From: Rhizodiscina lignyota
Taxonomy: Eukaryota > Ascomycota > Dothideomycetes > Aulographales > Rhizodiscinaceae
Reading direction: 5' to 3'
Length of the DNA stretch: 64,000 bases
Assembly: GCA_010015805.1 (NCBI GenBank)
Contig: ML978121.1
Coordinates: 1,798,001-1,862,000 of the forward strand
This document shows, one piece after another, positions 22,566 through 33,900 of the stretch (positions are counted from its first letter, which is position 1; each line of letters opens with the position of its first letter). The position numbers and the translations under genes are program-made. A model generated the notes under the pieces. It saw nothing but the letters and a program-made list of their open reading frames with translations, did not search any database and was not told where the DNA came from.

Positions 22566-25040
22566 TTAAAAGAAGTGTGTGTGTGGCTTTGAAAGTTCGT
22601 GAACCTCCATTTCCTGCGATCTTGATCTTAGTAAGGGTTGCTGGGACACTGGAGATCACTGCAGACGTACCATTTTGAAAGTGTTGAGCTCTTCCTTGAT
22701 CTGCTGCGCCAGCATCGGCGTCAGTCTATTGCAAGTGGCAATTTCTCCCCTGCGGTCATAATCACTGCTGCTCCATGCATCGTGGAACTGGATTCTCGGA
22801 TTGAAGGCAATGTTCCTGGAGCCACTCGGAGTACTTGGCAAGCTCCTGGTGCTGGCAGCCATCCGCGCATTGCTGAAATAGTCCGGACGAGCACCTGGCT
22901 GGCTTGGGAAAGACGAAGCCTTTGTGGGTCCAGTCTCTTCGCCAGGCGTGTTCGGAGCACTTGCAAGCGGAGAATCGAGGATATGAGGAACGTTAGGAAG
23001 GGCAAAGTCTTGGCCATCCACCGGTTGGACAACAGGAGAAGAGTTGTTGGAGCTGGTACTCGTGCCAGTACGCTTCAAGATGCCCTTCCTCACAGATTTC
23101 AGCACCTCATCGCGCTCGTGGTCGCTACCCACAATGCTCTTCCTTCCTCTCGACTCAGCAATGTTTGCATGGATAGCATCTGCAGCACTGGCAGCGTCGA
23201 GTGAATTACGTTCGAGGTGTGGGAACCCAGTACCGCCTCCAGCGCGGTCGTGCGGATCAGGATTGACATTCACTCGCTCTCGCTCCGCCTCGACAGTTAC
23301 CATGGACACCTCAGCAGTACTGGGCTGGCTTGCTGTTACCGGGCCATCTGCAGCAGGGACACCAATCACGCTCTTTGGCCGGAACAATCCTTTAACAGAT
23401 CGAGCGGACTTCTTCATGCCTTTTCCCATCTTACGAAGCATCAGGCTGGCCGAGCTGGCTGTGCTGGAGATGCTAATATTGTCGGTCGATGCTGAGAAGA
23501 CTCCACCTTGTCCTTGGGAATATATGCTATTTCCCAATCCCGCAGCTTCTTGCTTGGCCGCGATTGCGGCGTCCTCCGCCTCTTTCTTGTCTGTCTCCGA
23601 TTGTTCTTTCGTCAGTTTCGCCCTCTCCCTCTCGATATTGTTGTGGGCGTTGTGAGCGTTGTGAGCGTTGTGAGCGTTGTGAGCAGATGCTTTACGGAGC
23701 TCTGCAGAACTGCCGAAGGAAAATGCACGTCTTAAGCGAGACTTCATGCCCTTGTTGAGATCTTTGTCGTTCAGTGCAGCAAGGTGCTGCACAGCAGGAC
23801 TCGGTGGAGCAGGAGCATCAGGTTCGTCATCAAGGAATGGCTTCGAATTCTCGTCCTGTGCATCTGCAGAGATAGGTTTTGACAAGGGTGAAGGCTTAAC
23901 AGTGCGCTTGCTAGATTCGGAAGTGCGTGATGGACTTGGTGGTCTAGCGTCGACGCGGGCGAGAGGGGAGGAAGGACGCTGTGTGTTCTTGCTCGATTGT
24001 GTTCTAGATGAGGTGAAGGACTCACGCCCAGGCGGCAGCTTTGGTGCGGCGTCAATGAGGTCGAGATCTTTGCTGCGGCTCCTCTGATCCGCGGAACGGG
24101 GCCTGTCAGCTGTTGCAGCAGGTTTCAGAGGGATGTTTTCAGAAGCTGGAGGGGTTGACCAGGTAGTGGTCGTGGCAGAGACGGCTGGTGTTAAAGTAGC
24201 AGCACTGATTGACGGATCAAAGCTGCCCAAACTACGCCTCCGATATCTCTTAGCCTGTTCAGAGGCTCCTTGTCGAGACGTCGAATCATCAGCACTTGTT
24301 GTCCTTACATGTCCGGGACGTGGAGTCGGTTCCAATAAACTTAATGTTGCCTTTGGCTGGCTGCTAGTTCCCTTCTGCAAAACAGCACTGTAAGTCAAGG
24401 GAGTCTCAGGCTGCGCTGATGTAGCAGGAGATTGTGAGTTGGACTCGGTACGCTGCTGCTGTGGGCGACGATAACGATTTGGCGAGGCCTTGGGAGTAGG
24501 CTCTAGTGTGGGAGAAAGGGATGGCGGCATATTGAGCGTCAAATCGGGCGTGGAAGAAGACAGGCTGAGCGAGGAGGTTGGACGGACATCAACCCGTGGT
24601 GCTTTGCTTGTGCCAAGAGAAATGGAAAAGTCATCCTTGGAGGTCGTGTAGTTGCCAGCTACGGAACGACTAGACGAAGATGATGCAGTCGATGCATTGG
24701 TCGAAATGGAAGACGCATTGGACTGGCCGGGTCGAGCTCCATGGCTAACGTGGGCTGCCTGTGCCAAACCTCCAACTGGGGCCGACGATGTCCTACTCTC
24801 CTGCTTCAAGTGTGGAGTTGCCTGGAAGGCATATGGCGCGACTGGCGCTGAAGTAGTGCCCCGATACCCCATTGCACTATTCTGGGAGCTGGTGTAGACG
24901 TGTGTCCGAGGCATCGGAGATATGCGTGGAGGCTGCTGGTGCGATTGAGCAGAGGGAGCGTTTTGGAATGGATCTGGCGAGGTATGGAGCATGGTAATAG
25001 ATCCCGACTGCTGGACGACGGGTGTGAGTACCTCAGCCAT
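22566..25040 (-). CDS. Bni4-like PP1-binding scaffold
   Basis: Complement join 22566..22613, 22671..25040, giving 805 aa. Most of the protein is Ser/Pro/Thr-rich and disordered. Recognition rests on the C-terminus: NPRIQFHDAW, YDRRGEIATCNRLTP, LAQQIKEELNTFKM, then exon 2 EMEVHELSKPHTHFF. This block, ending in a THFF-like tail, is the conserved end of fungal Bni4-type proteins, which tether the PP1 phosphatase Glc7 and chitin synthase at the bud neck or septum. RIQF at 749-752 fits the RVxF docking motif for PP1. The small last exon (15 codons) is supported by a phase-0 GTACGT...GCAG intron of 57 nt and by the motif continuing across it. A tandem Ala-His-Asn repeat sits at about residues 453-467. 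The family call is from memory of the C-terminal motif, so moderately sure. Confidence 0.8.
23640..23684 (-). repeat. Coding 9-bp tandem repeat (Ala-His-Asn)5
   Basis: Five head-to-tail 9-bp units (GTTGTGAGC on the plus strand, the first with one change) inside the Bni4-like gene. On the coding strand they give alternating His-Asn-Ala. In-frame length variation between strains would be expected from such a repeat. Confidence 0.9.
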
Positions 25041-28000
25041 CGGTGAGATATCTGAGACACAGTCCAGTGTTAACTGAGATATGAGGCCGGTTACACGACA
25101 CTTGTCTTAGACGGTCGATAGGCGTGTGAACGAGCGGAAATGTCTGCAGGTGGGGCGTCAGTCAGTGAAAGGGTGCAGCAACGCAGCGAGCGGGGAGAGC
25201 AGAGGGTTTTGTTGTCGTCGACTGACAAGTGCTGCAATTGAGCGAGGTGTGAAGCAAGGCCGGCTGGATTAGGAGATAATCACGTACCCCTTTCAGTTGA
25301 CGCGGCGATCAGCGAGGGTGACGGCGAGATGGCAGCTCAGGGCGAGGAGCGATGCACGGGAGAAGAGTATTACAAGACAGTAATGGACCAAGAGTGTTGG
25401 CTAAGTGTTGCAGAGAAGGATGAAAAGCGGTGCCGGTCCAAGAGGGCGAGGCGTGATCTCGGTGCTGTTGACGATCCAAGTGGAGGGACGAAAAGGGCAG
25501 TACAGCCAAAGGGCTGACTTTGTGCGGGTGCTCAGGCGTGCATTGAGGCCTGAGACGCGAAATGGAGGCCTTCGAACGGCCTTTTCGCTCGCGGGAGAGG
25601 AGAGGCAGTGGTGGTGTTGACGGACGGAGCGATGGTTAGGGGAGGAACGGAGATGGTAGGCGAAGCGTCAGAAGGCTCTGCACCGCAGGGAAAAGGCGAG
25701 AGGAAAAGGCAGCAAAGACGGCAGCCGGCAGAGCAGGCAACTCTTCGCTCAGAAGGAGACAGCAACAGCGCTCTTCGTCGAAGTAGCGAGTGCGGTGGTA
25801 AGCAGGTTGGAGAGAGCAGGAGTTAGTGGAGTGGCGGCGGAACATGAGTGCTGCACGCCGATGGGAGGGAAAGGAGCTGCGGTATCAAAGCGCTCACGCC
25901 TTGCCCCAAGCGTAGAAGCGTGACGGCGAAGCAATGCAAGCTGGAAAGGCCTTGCTACGGGCACGGTACAGTCCCCTTCCAAATTATTATTTGTTTGCGG
26001 CTCTCAATGTTGAATGGGCTTAGGTATAGGTAGGGCAGGCGTTGCACTCGCTATCTCCGCCGATAGTCGCGCAACTCTACATAACAACAACGACTCCCAC
26101 CTTCGCTTGCTGGAGTCTACTACTAGAGCGTCTGCTGGAGCGTCTGCCAGAGCATCCAGTGCGCAACCCTACGGCCATCATACAGGCACGCTCCTGAGCC
26201 ATTCGCATGTGAGACTGCGATTAGACTGCCTCCTGGCTAGGCGGGCTGGTGTGTCGCCAATGCTGCAGGGCAAGCAGCACTCCTCCTCCGGCTTCCTGCA
26301 GCCTCACTCGCTCCTCGACATTTGCATTCCACCGCTCGCCAGCGGGGACAGTCGAAACAAAGTGCATTCTCAGCAGCAGCAGCGGGCGCAGGAATGGCGC
26401 GTCAGATATCTAGCTCGTCGCTCCGCACGCAGTTGTCGCGAGGTGAGTGCAGCAATGAGAATGGAGCCTGCACGCTCGTACAGGCCTGCCGCCCGCTGCC
26501 CACTCACTGCTCGAGTATTGCACGACGCGCAAGCACCCCCGGCCGCGGCCGTGTGGGGCGGCCTCACGATACGGAAGCTGAAGGATGCTCCAATGCACTC
26601 TCACACCGTATCCGCCACGCTCAAGGCACATGGAGCGCCTCTTCAGGCAGAAGATGTGCGAGGGGTCGCGGACGAGCCTCCACCTCGCCCACCCCCGCGA
26701 ATCAAAGTGCTCGTAACTCTCAATCTCGCATTGTGCCATTTCGTGCAGCACGTCGGACACTTCACAACCACTTCGCCTTCCCCCAGAGGCACGCTGTGCG
26801 GACGTGGTCAGACTCCCATACCTGCTCCGTACAGCTGCTTCCCCGGCCTTCTGCACCGTCGCTATCCAGACGTCTGGCTCCGTCACTCCAAGCGCTTATC
26901 GCATCATGGCATGGCATGGCATGTCATTGTGGAGAAGCAGGACAGAGCCGCACTGACGCTTGCACTCATCCCAATCAATCCGCCTGAAACATGGCATGGC
27001 GCCATCCCTTCCAACACGCCAGCCCAAACCGGGCAAGTCGCTATGCCCCCAATACGCGCGTGAGGGGCTGGACGACCACCATCGATGTTGAAGGCGTCCA
27101 ACGTCCTCCACGGAGCGGAGACGTGGGCGGAGTGCGTCCGCAAGTTCTTCACGTCAGAAGCGTTGAGGAGCGTGGTCAGACGTCCGTCAGGGCAAGCTGG
27201 TGGGTCTGTACCGGTGATGTTTCGTCGCCCGCTGCTCGATTGGAGTTGTGCATTGGTTTCAAACGTCCGTTCTTGGATAATGGGAATTTCTCCTCCATTC
27301 ACAGCTCGCCGCAGCTCCCGCCAGTATCCGCATGTCTAGAACTGGATCTCAAGCCGCACCGCACCCTCTGCAAGTCCGACAACGCTAAGCCCCATCTACT
27401 CTCAACCATCACCACCGATCTGAGATTTGCCGGGGAAATAAATCGTGCATACCCCTGCCGAGAGTTGAACAGCTGCACACAGCTCATCATCACTCCACTC
27501 GAGAAAATCTCATTACACATATCCTCGGCCCTACAACGGACGCTCCAATCCTTTGAACAGTGCCGGATCAATTCTAAGCATGTACTCTTCCCAAGGAAGA
27601 TATTATCCGCTTTGCCAATGTCTGGTAGGTATTTGTTTGCCATGTCTGTGCTCCTGTCCAACGCTTGGCTGTCACTGGTGAATGGTGTCTGATGCTGTTG
27701 GGGCCGAACCTAAGCATTGCAATTTACCATACACTTTCGACCATATATTAGCTTCAACATATCTTGAGATCTAGTAAAACAGGCTAGGGGCAATGAGCGA
27801 TCATCAGAAACAACTGAGTCGATGACAGGACAAGCGTCCGCGCGTCACATCGTTTGTGCAAGAGCCGTCCCTTTCGGTTTCCATGGTACACAGCACGTTA
27901 CTGGAGACAATTGAGGGCCCGAGTGCACTCAACAGCGTTCGGTACCGTGGAAATCAGAGTGGACGGGATGAAAGGGTGCGATCAACGGTCTCCTCATCAA

Positions 28001-29323
28001 ACGGCTCGGTCTGCCGCGCCTTTGCCCATCTCCACGCTGTGCTACGTCCCTTGCCGGTGCGCTTTGACTCCCATTGTGACGCAGGTGGTCTCGAAATTAT
28101 TTATCCTACCAAGAGATTGCCCCCAGATCCACGCGGGGGAGGAAGGGGGTCTTCATCTCGTCTTGCTAGGCTGCATCTACTGTAATATCGCTGCTGACAA
28201 GCAACCATTCCCTCTCCACCTCCCGCCGGGCGAAGCAATGGATAAGGATCTGACTTGTGGTCTCGACCCGTCCCCTCCCAACCTCCACGATCTCTGCCGT
28301 GCCCATAAGCCTTCCGAATGCGGCAGCATCTTGCATTATCGAAATAATGCAGCTGTGCTTCCCAGCTGCACCACGGCCTCCAATAGCTCCAATCGAATCG
28401 AGCAGGACGGCCGAAAAAGCAAATCAGCTTGACTCACCGCACAGGCTTTTCCGCACCCACTCTCTCGAAATTTTCCTTGGTGCTTGCGCTCTCGCTGCCC
28501 CGCGTCTCGTTGGCCCTTTTTTAAGGTTGCTCCCGCATGCACTAGTTTGGCGTTCGCCTCGTCTTCCTATCAGTTCGCTTGCTGCACCTCTGTTCACGAA
28601 TATCCTGCAGCTGGGCTCGAAGCAAAAATGCACCACTCATTGCCTCTGCCATCTCCTCGGGATCTGGTTGTCGTACTGACGAGCTACCCAGTGGAACGAA
28701 CGGGCTGCCTGAAAATGCGTTCGATATCCGCTTTGCCGGGACGGCCTCGATGGACGACACCGATGCACTCATTCCTCGATGTTTACTGTCGATCTGGCCT
28801 CCATTAGGCCCGTTCCACGCGATCGATAGCAAATGATGCGAATCGAAAAGCATATTTAGCTTTGTGGTCTCAAATCAGGAGGCAGATCTGCATTGTGTCT
28901 ACATTCGGCGGCGAAGACCCAACTTCAACATCCAATGGTCTCATGGCTTTATCCTCTCGGCTCTACTCGTGCTGTCTTTGCATTTCACGAGCTGCATCGG
29001 AGAAAAATCACGTCGTAACCAGTGCTGAATTTGCCATTGCCAGAACTGGCTTAGCCTTGCCTTATTCAACGCCTCGAATTAAGCAATTACCTCTCCATTC
29101 CTTCCTCGTCAATCTATTACCACTTCAAATTGGCCCGCCAACACTGTTTTCAGGTCCATGGACTCGAACATCCCGCCCCTGCGAAGGTGGACTCGGCAAG
29201 TCGATAGCTGCATGTTCGCTTCAACTCCAGCCGCATGAAGACGAATGCACTGAAAGTCATTCGACTCTGTGCAAGGCGTCTCGAGGATGAAAGGGGATGC
29301 TTGCCAGCTTACAGTGTTTCTCC
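25041..29323. other. Second large gene-free block, 4.3 kb
   Basis: Lies upstream of the Bni4-like gene (minus strand) and downstream of the GH128 gene (minus strand). Many open frames occur, the longest 349 codons on the plus strand at 26014-27063, but each overlaps others on both strands, has no domain and reads as low-complexity His/Ser/Arg/Pro. Base composition is fairly even and not AT-rich, so this is not an obvious degraded repeat. The part next to 25040 presumably contains a long promoter or 5' leader. Confidence 0.4.
26904..26922. repeat. Short CATGG/ATGGC pentanucleotide repeat
   Basis: Between three and four copies of a 5-bp unit reading CATGGCATGGCATGGCATG, in the gene-free block. 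Simple slippage repeat; no function inferred. Confidence 0.8.
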
Positions 29324-30265
29324 TCATGCTAATATGATAGCGGTGACCACGGCAACAGCGAGAGCTAACCAAGACAAGACCGGCTCCGTCCTCCCTCCCA
29401 TTCCTTTCATTCCCACCGCAAACCCCGTCTGGTTTCCCCCGAGATAGAGCGCTCCGATCCGCGTCAGGCTCCCACTGTCGTCCAGCATCGCGACGTTGGG
29501 CCCGGTGAAGTTGTTCGCCGCCTCGCGCCTGAACGTGCCAAAGTAGCTGTACCGCTCCACGTAGTCCAGCTGGTCCAGGTAGCTGATGGTCTGGTTGACG
29601 AAGTCGTAAGTGATGTTCTCTGGAAACGCGGGCAGCGCAAACTCGGTGAGCCAGATGGGCAGCGTCGGGTAGAGCTGGTGCAGCGTGCCCAGCCACGACG
29701 CCAGCCCGGGGAACCCGCCGTACCAGTGCGCGGCGAGGAAGTCGGACGGGCAGCCGCCCGACGTGATGTTGTGGCAGGAGGAGTTGAACTCGCGCAGCCA
29801 GTTGAGCCCGTTCGGGCTGCCTGTCGTCGATGGCAGCGACATCTTCAAGTTGTATGGAGCATCGCGCAGCGGGGCGATGGTGTCGAGATAAGTCCGCGCT
29901 GCGTCGTCAGGGGTGAGGTTGGATCCGCCAGACTCGGTGCTGCCGTCTGGTTCATTGTAGACGAGGACATGAGTGATCCCGCCGCTTGAAGCCATGCTCT
30001 TTATCGACGGCACCGCATCGGCAGCGTCCAATGTGCCGTGGATCATTGGAGCGAAGTCGAGGGAGGAGTGGCTGAGGGCAGGCCATGTCGCGAATGTGTA
30101 ATACCAGGTCAATGGCGAAGAGCGGGAGGTGAAGAGTTGATAGTCCGAAGGATGAGAGGTCCCTATGTAGACGAGACCTCGTTTCGATAAGTTGGTGGAA
30201 TTCTCGGCGATGGAAAAGCGAACGACAAGGAGTATATATGAGAGCGTCCAAAATATTGTTAACAT
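29324..30265 (-). CDS. GH128 beta-1,3-glucanase, probable GPI-anchored
   Basis: Intronless 313-aa product. The N-terminus MLTIFWTLSYILLVVRFSIA is a signal peptide. The catalytic domain belongs to glycoside hydrolase family 128 (Asl1-like 'Glyco_hydro_cc'), which cuts beta-1,3-glucan, a fungal wall polymer. Evidence is the order GLVYIGTSHPSDY, WYYTFATWP, HVLVYNEPDG (acid/base Glu105), DFLAAHWYGGF and IWLTEFALP (nucleophile Glu207), then RYSYFGTF. The C-terminus has a small spacer and a hydrophobic tail (VLSWLALAVAVVTAIILA), as in GPI-anchor signals, so a wall or membrane location is likely. Several N-glycosylation sequons are present (NST, NLT, NIT, NQT, NFT). Length and motifs are complete. 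Confidence 0.88.
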   Translation of the reverse strand: MLTIFWTLSYILLVVRFSIAENSTNLSKRGLVYIGTSHPSDYQLFTSRSSPLTWYYTFATWPALSHSSLDFAPMIHGTLDAADAVPSIKSMASSGGITHVLVYNEPDGSTESGGSNLTPDDAARTYLDTIAPLRDAPYNLKMSLPSTTGSPNGLNWLREFNSSCHNITSGGCPSDFLAAHWYGGFPGLASWLGTLHQLYPTLPIWLTEFALPAFPENITYDFVNQTISYLDQLDYVERYSYFGTFRREAANNFTGPNVAMLDDSGSLTRIGALYLGGNQTGFAVGMKGMGGRTEPVLSWLALAVAVVTAIILA

Positions 30266-30963
30266 GCCCGGACAGTCCTTCGTAGCGCTTCCAGACAGCT
30301 GGTGGTTTGATATCAGAGACCGCTACGCGAAATGTTACTGGTTACTACATAGAAAGAAATCTAGCCAAGTGTAATTAAAATGCAGGAAATATTGCCAAGG
30401 TAGATCTCTGGAATATCAAAGCTGAGTGCTACACCTTGACAAATATTCGTGAGCCGCGCGTGCAGTCCCGGTGCGAACGTCATAGTTAGTCGAGACAAGG
30501 CAAAAAATCATCGACAGCGATAAGTTTGACGAGCGAATGATATTGTAGATAGAATCACGGCAAAAGGGAGATCGGTACTGGAGGAAATCCTGGTCGATTT
30601 GCGCAGATTGGTTGCCTTATCACTCGTGGAGAGCTCTCAGTGGGAGTGGCGAAGCGAATTTGCTTTATTGGGCAACAGATTTGCAACACAGTAAGCCTCA
30701 GAGAGCTGGCCCATGAGGAAATCAACAAGAATACTTCTTAGAGGTATACAGCAGCGAATCTAAAACCGACGCCATTCTAGCTATGCGAAGCGAAACTAGC
30801 CCTCGCTAGCAGTCTATGCAAGTGATTCCCCCAAGGAATGCGACGCCTGGACCATTCTACTGTACATTTTGGGCAATTCGATTCTGTAATGACCGCTGGA
30901 GCACCGTATTATCCAACGCTACCACAAAGAAAGGACGAAGCCCTGTACTAACACACGATCTCA
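30266..30963. other. Intergenic stretch
   Basis: Holds the promoter of the GH128 gene (reading leftward) and the 3' flank of BLM10. No gene or clear motif seen. Confidence 0.5.
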
Positions 30964-33900
30964 TTAAGCAAAGTAACTCTTCCATAGCACACCCTCCAAG
31001 TCCTCCAGCTGCTCAGGTTCAAACGCCTGCTACCGATTAGTAACTTGTGATGATTAAGAGGCGAATGAAGCTTACCTTGACGTCCACGTGCCATGTATCC
31101 TGCCTCGTCTTCTTGAAGTCCGCGAGGATCTGCTTAACGCTCTTGCCCACGGTGCCCGGATCGCTCGCTGCCCTTGATGCCAGCGTTGCCAGTACCTCCG
31201 GCAACCAGGTCGGTGGTGGACTGGTGTATGGGAATGCCTGAATCAGCGCACCCAGACCAAGGACCGCCGCGTGTCTCGTTAAGATCAGCTTGCTATGCTC
31301 TGGCGTTGGAGTGCCTGGCACGCGGCGTTTGGGCAGCGGGTTATCCTTCAGTATCTTCGTGAATTGCTGTATGAGTGTCTGGACAGTGGTGTTACGTTGC
31401 TCCACTGGCGAGCAGCGTATCATGCCCGACAATGTTGTTGACGCTCCAAGGCGTACCTCGTGCTGCGCATCCGCCAGCATTTCGATGACGCAGTCGACCA
31501 GCTTCTTTCGCGATTCGGCGGACATGTGGAAGAGCCTGCGGAAGAAGATGACCTGGATGTTGATGAGAATGCGAAGACGCTGATGCCATGTCTTCGCCGT
31601 GCGTCCGATGCGGCACATCGCTTCGACAAAAGGCTCGTCTTCCCCAAGGCGATGTGGGACGTTGGGCAGGTGACGGAAGACGTGATAGGCAAGTGACTGG
31701 AGTTCAGGATCCTCTTTAATGTCCATCATGTGTAGGAGCTGTTCAGTCATGACATCGGGGAAGAACTTGACCATCGTGGTGCATTCGTAGCCAGCGAGTG
31801 TCTGGTCCATCCACAGGAGCACCGTCTTCGAAGCGGAAGTGTACGGTGACGGGGTCTGTTGCCCCGGTGGGCGCTCCTTTCGCCATTTCTCTAACCGATC
31901 GAAGACATCTATGATCGTTGCGGTGTGTTCTTCGCTCGGTTCGTAAGGTCTGGATCCAATGGGACCCGCCGCCTTCTGCGCTTCGATGAGTGTTTTTACA
32001 TCTCTGTATGACTCGTGGTAGCGGGTTCTGTATATGCTAGAAATCGTCTGTCCAACAGCTTCTCGAACCCCTTTGTACGGATGATCGATGTGCTTCAAGA
32101 AGTCTTCCAAGACTGGTTTCTCAAGTTGGAAGTGCCATCCACCGTCGATGATCGCTTGCTGGAGACATTGGATCTTGGAGCTCTCCTTGAATGCTGCGTT
32201 TGAAGACATGTCTAACCTGAAGCTGGCAAGCCAATCAACTATAGGCCAGGCTCGTCGCGGGTCTTTGCCTTGGAACGCAAGATGCAACATGGTCGTCCAA
32301 TACTGCGCATTTTCTGGAGTCAGGCCATCCCTAAGCACCCCACGGATAAACGGAAAAATGAATTCCCAAATCTTGGTCTTGTTCGCCTCGTTCATTTCGT
32401 ACGAAGCCGTGCACATGGCGCCCATAATCTCAGCGGTGGCACGATGTTGATGCTTATCGCTGCCATCGCCGTAAACCGAGTTTGTGAGCTCCTTCACGTC
32501 CTCCCATGTCGCCACTGTGCAGCCGCCAATGACAAGGTCGAACATTGAACTGAGCAGTAATGCAGTCGACATACGGAAGCGATCATTGTTATTGTCTCTC
32601 GGTTCTTGTTTCATATATGCGAACCAAGTTGAGAACCAGTGTCTGTCGAGATGCTTCCCGATTAGGTTTCGTACTTTGGTTTCGCGCTCATCCCACTCAA
32701 TGTCCGGCATGTTCGTCATCCAAGCACCCATGTTTTCCCTCCAGACAAGCCATCCAGGGTAGTCAGAGTCAACATAGTACTCAGTTTCAGGCTTGGCAAA
32801 GCTCTCAAGGAATTCCTCCGTCCAGTTTGGATCGTCGCGGCGGGTAGGCACATTTATCTTATCCGGCATTGGCTTTTCATTCAGCAGGTAGGTCTTATAA
32901 TCGTGATCAGACAGTGCTCGAGCTTGCAGAACGCTGAAGAGGCCATTCAAAGCACCGGCATACAAGGTCCGAAGATTAGGATGAGGGTCGATAGATCCAG
33001 AGGTAAGAAGATTGACGAGAGGATCTGGCGCTACGACATCGAACCTGAGTGCCAGCTGTAGTACGATGCCAGTCGTCCGGCTCGCTTTCCTCCAGTGTGC
33101 CTTGTATATACCATCGATGAGCTCAAGAGCCAAGGCAGCTTTCTTGTTCTCTACATTGGCACGTTTCTTCTTCATGCTCTTGGACTTTCGCTCGATGCGT
33201 TCGTCCATCTTCTCTTTCTCTTCGTTACCGACATTTGGGGCGATCATATCAACGACACCTCTGTCCAAGATGACCATTCGTTCGAGGACCTTGCTCATAT
33301 CCATGATCTGGAAAGTCGCATTGCTTGCAAGTCGTTGAACAGAAGGCTTGTCTGCGCCGGTGACTTCGATGAAAGCCTTGATAAGGGTAGGCGCAAACCG
33401 CCAATCTCTCCCAATGGTTCTGTTCAAACTTCCAAAGAGCAATGAAAATAATGCACCCTTGATCCTAGGATAGTCGACTTCTTTGACCGCTTTCTCCAAA
33501 GCTTTGAGGAGCGGTGCTACCACCAGAGGTCTAGCACCAATGATGCATTTGACAGCAGATTCGCTCGCAGACTGAGCAGTTCTCCGAATCTCAGTATAAA
33601 GCGAAACACTCGATTCCGCAAGATCCAATAGGAGCTGTTTGTCCAGATCGGTCTTTGGCCTTGGGTTTGCGTTGTGACGTAATCGCTGAAGATGATATAC
33701 GTTTGCACGCCTGACTAGGAGAGGTCGCGGATATTCCTTTCGAAGGCCACTGAACTTGAACGGGTGGATATCGGCGATGAGCAGTCGCTGAACTCGGTCA
33801 AGGACGTGTGCGGAGCGCTCGATGCCAACGTCCACGAACCAAGACCGGAACGCCATATACAACGAATTGAAGCAGGGGACATCGTCTTGCTGGCTCTCTG

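Noticed and set aside
26014-27063. 349-codon plus-strand frame in the gene-free block
   Set aside because: Low-complexity content, overlaps other frames on both strands, no domain and no supporting splice sites.
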